From Amycolatopsis solani (GTDB lineage: Bacteria > Actinomycetota > Actinomycetes > Mycobacteriales > Pseudonocardiaceae), in assembly GCF_033441515.1 (NCBI RefSeq), contig NZ_JAWQJT010000003.1, forward strand, positions 1,116,001 through 1,180,000: 64,000 nt of DNA. Reading direction: 5' to 3'. The notes under the pieces are model-generated. The model saw nothing but the letters and a program-made list of their open reading frames with translations, ran no database searches and was not told the DNA's origin. How positions within the stretch are numbered: position 1 is the stretch's first letter; the number at the start of each line of letters is the position of its first letter. Shown here in pieces: positions 61,573 through 64,000 of this stretch. Made by a program: the position numbers and the translations under genes.

Positions 61573-62179
61573 CCGCCGATCACCTTCCCCTCCGCGCTCG
61601 CCGCCCCGGTCGACGTCCCCCGGCCACCACGCGTGGCCGTGCCGCGACCGCCCGGTACCCCTGCACCTGGTGATCGACTTGTGGACATCCGGTGGGTAAA
61701 AGACGGCCAGCTGTGGACAACTGCTGCCCAGTCTACCCCAACCTGTGGAACAACTACAGCGGTGTAACTACTACATATAGCGGGCGAGAGTAGAACTCGG
61801 GGAGAGCTCGCGCAAGCCGCGGGGCCGTGTCGGAACCCACCCGGGTGAGACTTCCCGAGCCGGCGGGTCCCCACCCGGCGGGGACGCGGACGCGACCCCG
61901 GTTCCGGTGGCTGCCGTCGCGAGTGGACTCAAGCACTCCGGGCCCGGTTTCGCCGACGTGGCAAGCCGTCACGGAGGGCTCGAGATCGGCACGGGCGGTG
62001 ATTTCACCGGGCCGGGTGAATCTTGGCGGGCGTCGTGCGATGAGGCGGACCTCAGACCGGAGCGGGTTGGTAACGCCGTTTCGGGGCAGCTCGGATTAGG
62101 CAGTGGATTCGGCACCACGGGATAAGGCGGGCCGGATCACGGCGCGGCGGTGAGCAGCACGGCGAGAGGCAGGCTCGGG
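61573..62179. other. gene-free stretch upstream of nrdR
   Basis: About 600 bp without a convincing gene on either strand. The first 210 bp form the nrdR leader and promoter area, with a possible minus-strand -10 TAGACT at 61736-61731 and the NrdR box. I see nothing assignable between 61790 and 62179. Confidence 0.55.
61768..61783 (-). promoter_or_regulatory. NrdR box upstream of nrdRJ
   Basis: On the minus strand the core CTATATGTAG (61780-61771) fits the NrdR pattern CwATATnTwG. Its AT-richness stands out in this GC-rich DNA. NrdR sites usually come in pairs about three helical turns apart; no convincing second box is seen 31-32 bp away. Confidence 0.5.
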
Positions 62180-62293
62180 CGAGGCGCGCTGGCGGCCGGA
62201 ACCGCGAGCAGCAAGCCCGGACAAGGCGCGCCGGCAAGCGGCAAGCCCACCCAAGGCGCGTCGCCAGCCAGGACCGCGAGCCGCAAGCCCGCT
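62180..62293. repeat. ~42-bp tandem repeats continuing the 3' end of the LysM gene
   Basis: Units beginning (C/G)AAGGCGCGTCG... start at about 62180, 62222, 62252 and inside the gene at 62294. Two units are 42 bp and one is 30 bp. They include shared words such as ACCGCGAGC and GCAAGCCC. The in-gene copy covers the last codons and TGA of the minus-strand LysM gene, so the repeats look like downstream duplications of its end. Confidence 0.7.
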
Positions 62294-62751
62294 CAAGGCG
62301 CGTCGGCGACCGGGACCGTCAGGGGCAGCCCGGGCACCAAAACAGCCTGGTCCAGGCGGTTGAGCTCCTTGATCCGGGCGACGACCGCGCCCGGCTCGCT
62401 CTGCGGCGCGAAGCGTGCGGCCAGGGAGGACAGCGTGTCGCCCTGCTCGACCGACACCGTCGCGGTGCGCTCGGGCACCGGGGCCCCCGAAGCGCCGCCA
62501 CCCAGCAGGCCGAGGCCGGCGACCACCAGGCAGCTCGCGACGGCGAGTGCGGCGAGCCACGGCCACCGCACCGGTACGCGCCGGGGTGCCGCGCAGGGCG
62601 AGCCCGCCGGGCGGCGGCCCGCGACGACCCGTGCGCGGGTCGGCGGGCGCTGCACTTCGCCGCGGCGGCCGCGCAGCACGTGCACGGGGCGGGGCTGCGC
62701 CGGGACCGGAGTCGCCGGGCGCGCCGGTCCGCGTTCGGCCAGAATGGACAT
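62293..62751 (-). CDS. LysM membrane protein divergent from lexA, probable SOS cell-division inhibitor
   Basis: A 152-residue protein with a basic N-terminal region (about 60 residues), one membrane helix ([21 protein letters not shown]) and an external LysM domain ([17 protein letters not shown] to [14 protein letters not shown]). The layout and the position divergent from lexA equal M. tuberculosis Rv2719c and functionally C. glutamicum DivS and Bacillus YneA, which delay division after DNA damage. ATG 62751 follows GAGGAGG. Two abutting SOS boxes lie 67 bp upstream. The role is inferred. Confidence 0.82.
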   Translation of the reverse strand: MSILAERGPARPATPVPAQPRPVHVLRGRRGEVQRPPTRARVVAGRRPAGSPCAAPRRVPVRWPWLAALAVASCLVVAGLGLLGGGASGAPVPERTATVSVEQGDTLSSLAARFAPQSEPGAVVARIKELNRLDQAVLVPGLPLTVPVADAP

Positions 62752-62817
62752 CCGAACCTCCTCGAAACCCTGGTGTCCGCCCGATTCCGGCGCCGGTACC
62801 CGGCCCGTGGATCAAGG

Positions 62818-62849
62818 TCGAACAGGCGTTCTATCGAACGCCCGTGCGA
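62818..62849. promoter_or_regulatory. two abutting LexA (SOS) boxes
   Basis: TCGAACAGGCGTTCTA (62818-62833) and TCGAACGCCCGTGCGA (62834-62849) each match the TCGAAC-N4-GTTCGA pattern with two or fewer changes in the right arm. They touch end to end and lie on the LysM-gene side of the divergent region. Confidence 0.7.
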
Positions 62850-62897
62850 AGGTCTACCACCTACCACCGACAAAATCGAGCGGACACGGCGTGTCGA

Positions 62898-62913
62898 TCG
62901 AACAGATGTTTGA
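62898..62913. promoter_or_regulatory. consensus LexA (SOS) box of lexA
   Basis: TCGAACAGATGTTTGA fits the actinobacterial consensus TCGAACRNNTGTTYGA at every position. It overlaps the -35 of the lexA promoter, as expected for autorepression. Confidence 0.9.
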
Positions 62914-62938
62914 AATCGTCGTGCCCGGGGGCTAACGT
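62910..62938 (+). promoter_or_regulatory. lexA promoter
   Basis: A -35 TTGAAA (62910-62915) and a -10 TAACGT (62933-62938) are separated by 17 bp. The 5' leader to GTG 63048 is about 100 nt. Confidence 0.7.
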
Positions 62939-63047
62939 CGGTGACCAGGGCATCTGCCGGGCAGGTGCCGCCCGGCGAGGCTGCCCGCACCCCGCGGGCG
63001 GCGGCCGGCGCGCAGATACGTGCAGCGAACGTCTGGGAGGCGACGCA

Positions 63048-63773
63048 GTGGCGAAGGAGAACAAGGCGGGCAGGACCAGTGGGTCCCCCGGTGGCTCGGG
63101 CAAGGTGCACGCCATGCCCGAGGTGTACGACGTGGACGAGACCCTCACCGTCCGCCAGCAGCAGGTCCTCGACGTGATCCGCTCGTGGGTGAGCCGGTTC
63201 GGCTATCCACCCAGTGTCCGCGAGATCGGCGAAGCGGTCGGGCTGACGTCGACGTCGTCGGTCTCCCACCAGCTGCGTGCCCTGCAGCGCAAGGGTTATC
63301 TGCGCCGGGACGCGAACCGCCCGCGCGCGGTCGGCGTCCTCTCGGCGACCGACGACAACCCCATGGGCATCGAGATGGACCAGCAGCCGGTCATGCCGAA
63401 GGCGGCGTACGTGCCGCTGGTCGGCCGGATCGCCGCCGGTGGCCCGGTGCTGGCCGAGCAGGCCATCGAGGACGTCTTCCCGCTGCCGCGGGAGATCGTC
63501 GGCGAGGGCGAGCTGTTCCTGCTGAAGGTCACCGGTGACTCGATGATCGACGCGGCCATCACCGACGGCGACTGGGTCGTGGTCCGGCAGCAGCCGGACG
63601 CCGACAACGGCGAGATCGTCGCGGCCATGATCGACGGCGAGGCCACGGTCAAGACGTTCAAGCGCAAGAACGGCCACATCTGGCTGATGCCGCACAACGA
63701 GGCGTACGAGCCGATCCCCGGCGACGACGCGACGGTGCTCGGCAAGGTCGTGGCGGTGCTCCGCCGCCTTTAG
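63048..63773 (+). CDS. lexA: SOS repressor LexA
   Basis: Repressor-protease of the DNA-damage response, 241 residues. GTG 63048 has GGGAGG 8 nt upstream; ATG 63114 is an internal alternative giving a shorter N-terminus. The winged HTH is in [26 protein letters not shown]. The cleavage bond is Ala130-Gly131 (GRIAAGGPV), and the catalytic dyad is Ser165 (GDSMIDAAI) and Lys202 (TVKTFKRK). It is controlled by its own consensus box at 62898 and ends at a strong hairpin. Confidence 0.96.
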   Translation: MAKENKAGRTSGSPGGSGKVHAMPEVYDVDETLTVRQQQVLDVIRSWVSRFGYPPSVREIGEAVGLTSTSSVSHQLRALQRKGYLRRDANRPRAVGVLSATDDNPMGIEMDQQPVMPKAAYVPLVGRIAAGGPVLAEQAIEDVFPLPREIVGEGELFLLKVTGDSMIDAAITDGDWVVVRQQPDADNGEIVAAMIDGEATVKTFKRKNGHIWLMPHNEAYEPIPGDDATVLGKVVAVLRRL

Positions 63774-63780
63774 GAAGGTG

Positions 63781-63807
63781 CTCCCGGGCTTTCGCACGGC
63801 CCGGGAG
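63781..63807 (+). terminator. lexA terminator hairpin
   Basis: CTCCCGGGC (63781-63789) and GCCCGGGAG (63799-63807) form a 9-bp stem with a 9-nt loop, starting 7 bp after the lexA stop. Confidence 0.75.
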
Positions 63808-63849
63808 GTTCACCGGATCGGCTGATTTTCGGCCGTGGGGAGCCGAAAG

Positions 63850-64000
63850 TCAGCGGCGAGAACGGCGACGCAGCTTGCTGAAGCCGAACCAGCCGACGCC
63901 GACCACCGCGAGCGTGATCCCGGCCGCGGGCAGGACGGGGAGCCCGGCCCCGTCCCCCGCCGAGCCGGACGACGCGCCGGTGCCGGTCGAGGTCGTCCCC
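63850..64000 (-). CDS. C-terminal membrane-anchor fragment of a surface protein (5' part outside)
   Basis: The last 49 codons of a minus-strand gene that enters from the right edge. A Gly/Ser/Thr-rich linker (GTTSTGTGASSGSAGDGAG) is followed by LPVLPAAGITLAVVGVGWFGF and the basic tail SKLRRRSRR. This is the layout of a C-terminal cell-wall/membrane anchor. LPAAG is a poor sortase motif, so simple membrane anchoring is also possible. The function of the main domain cannot be judged. Confidence 0.7.
   Translation of the reverse strand, partial: GTTSTGTGASSGSAGDGAGLPVLPAAGITLAVVGVGWFGFSKLRRRSRR

Noticed and set aside
61573..62179. Cobalamin riboswitch or tRNA upstream of nrdR
   Set aside because: No B12-box-like conserved segment and no cloverleaf could be recognised; only the NrdR core stands out.

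Overview
The window looks like chromosomal DNA of a high-GC actinomycete, most likely Pseudonocardiales (Amycolatopsis-like). GC content is very high, GTG starts are common, and neighbouring cistrons often overlap by 4 nt (ATGA or GTGA). It carries a complete mce4-type operon, IdeR, a class II (B12) ribonucleotide reductase with NrdR, and LexA with a divergent LysM gene. The gene order around nrdR, the LysM gene and lexA, and around the mce4 operon, resembles Mycobacterium tuberculosis. I saw no rRNA, tRNA, transposase, phage gene or CRISPR array.

0-10 kb: a cellobiose-type uptake cluster (binding protein, two permeases and GH1 beta-glucosidase, with a divergent LacI regulator and two different palindromic operators). 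It is followed by a translationally coupled phosphotransferase and FAD monooxygenase, a Tat-exported ferritin-like protein and a type Ic aspartate aminotransferase. 10-27 kb: a small orphan gene, a purine-biased repeat array and a DUF222/HNH gene with a LexA box. Then comes a ten-cistron mce4 steroid importer with Hsd4A, an extra hydroxysteroid-type SDR and ferredoxin, and divergently the ChsE4-ChsE5 acyl-CoA dehydrogenase pair, controlled from KstR-type boxes. Together these would import sterols and start side-chain beta-oxidation.

27-38 kb: a serine hydrolase; a Pat-type lysine acetyltransferase paired with an AcuC deacetylase (reversible acetylation of acyl-CoA synthetases); a sulfurtransferase whose 3' end is triplicated; ideR-galK-galE; a DUF4192 gene; and an eight-copy, roughly 49-bp hairpin array downstream of a secreted M23 peptidase. 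38-54 kb: a two-component system, a bicovalent flavin oxidase, a secreted X-Pro dipeptidyl peptidase with a YdcF protein, a MuiA-like protein, a CBS protein, a MocR regulator with divergent target, a zinc peptidase, a prolyl oligopeptidase, and an azoreductase/Gdx-type SMR module under a TetR regulator with two operators. Several genes here have a -10 element 7-9 nt before the start codon, so they look leaderless.

54-64 kb: an orphan gene, a ferritin-like protein and a large three-part signalling protein (class III nucleotide-cyclase domain, NB-ARC STAND ATPase, TPR array), which is the best candidate for an undescribed system. The window ends with nrdR-nrdJ, the SOS locus (LysM division inhibitor and lexA with three SOS boxes) and a truncated surface-protein gene.
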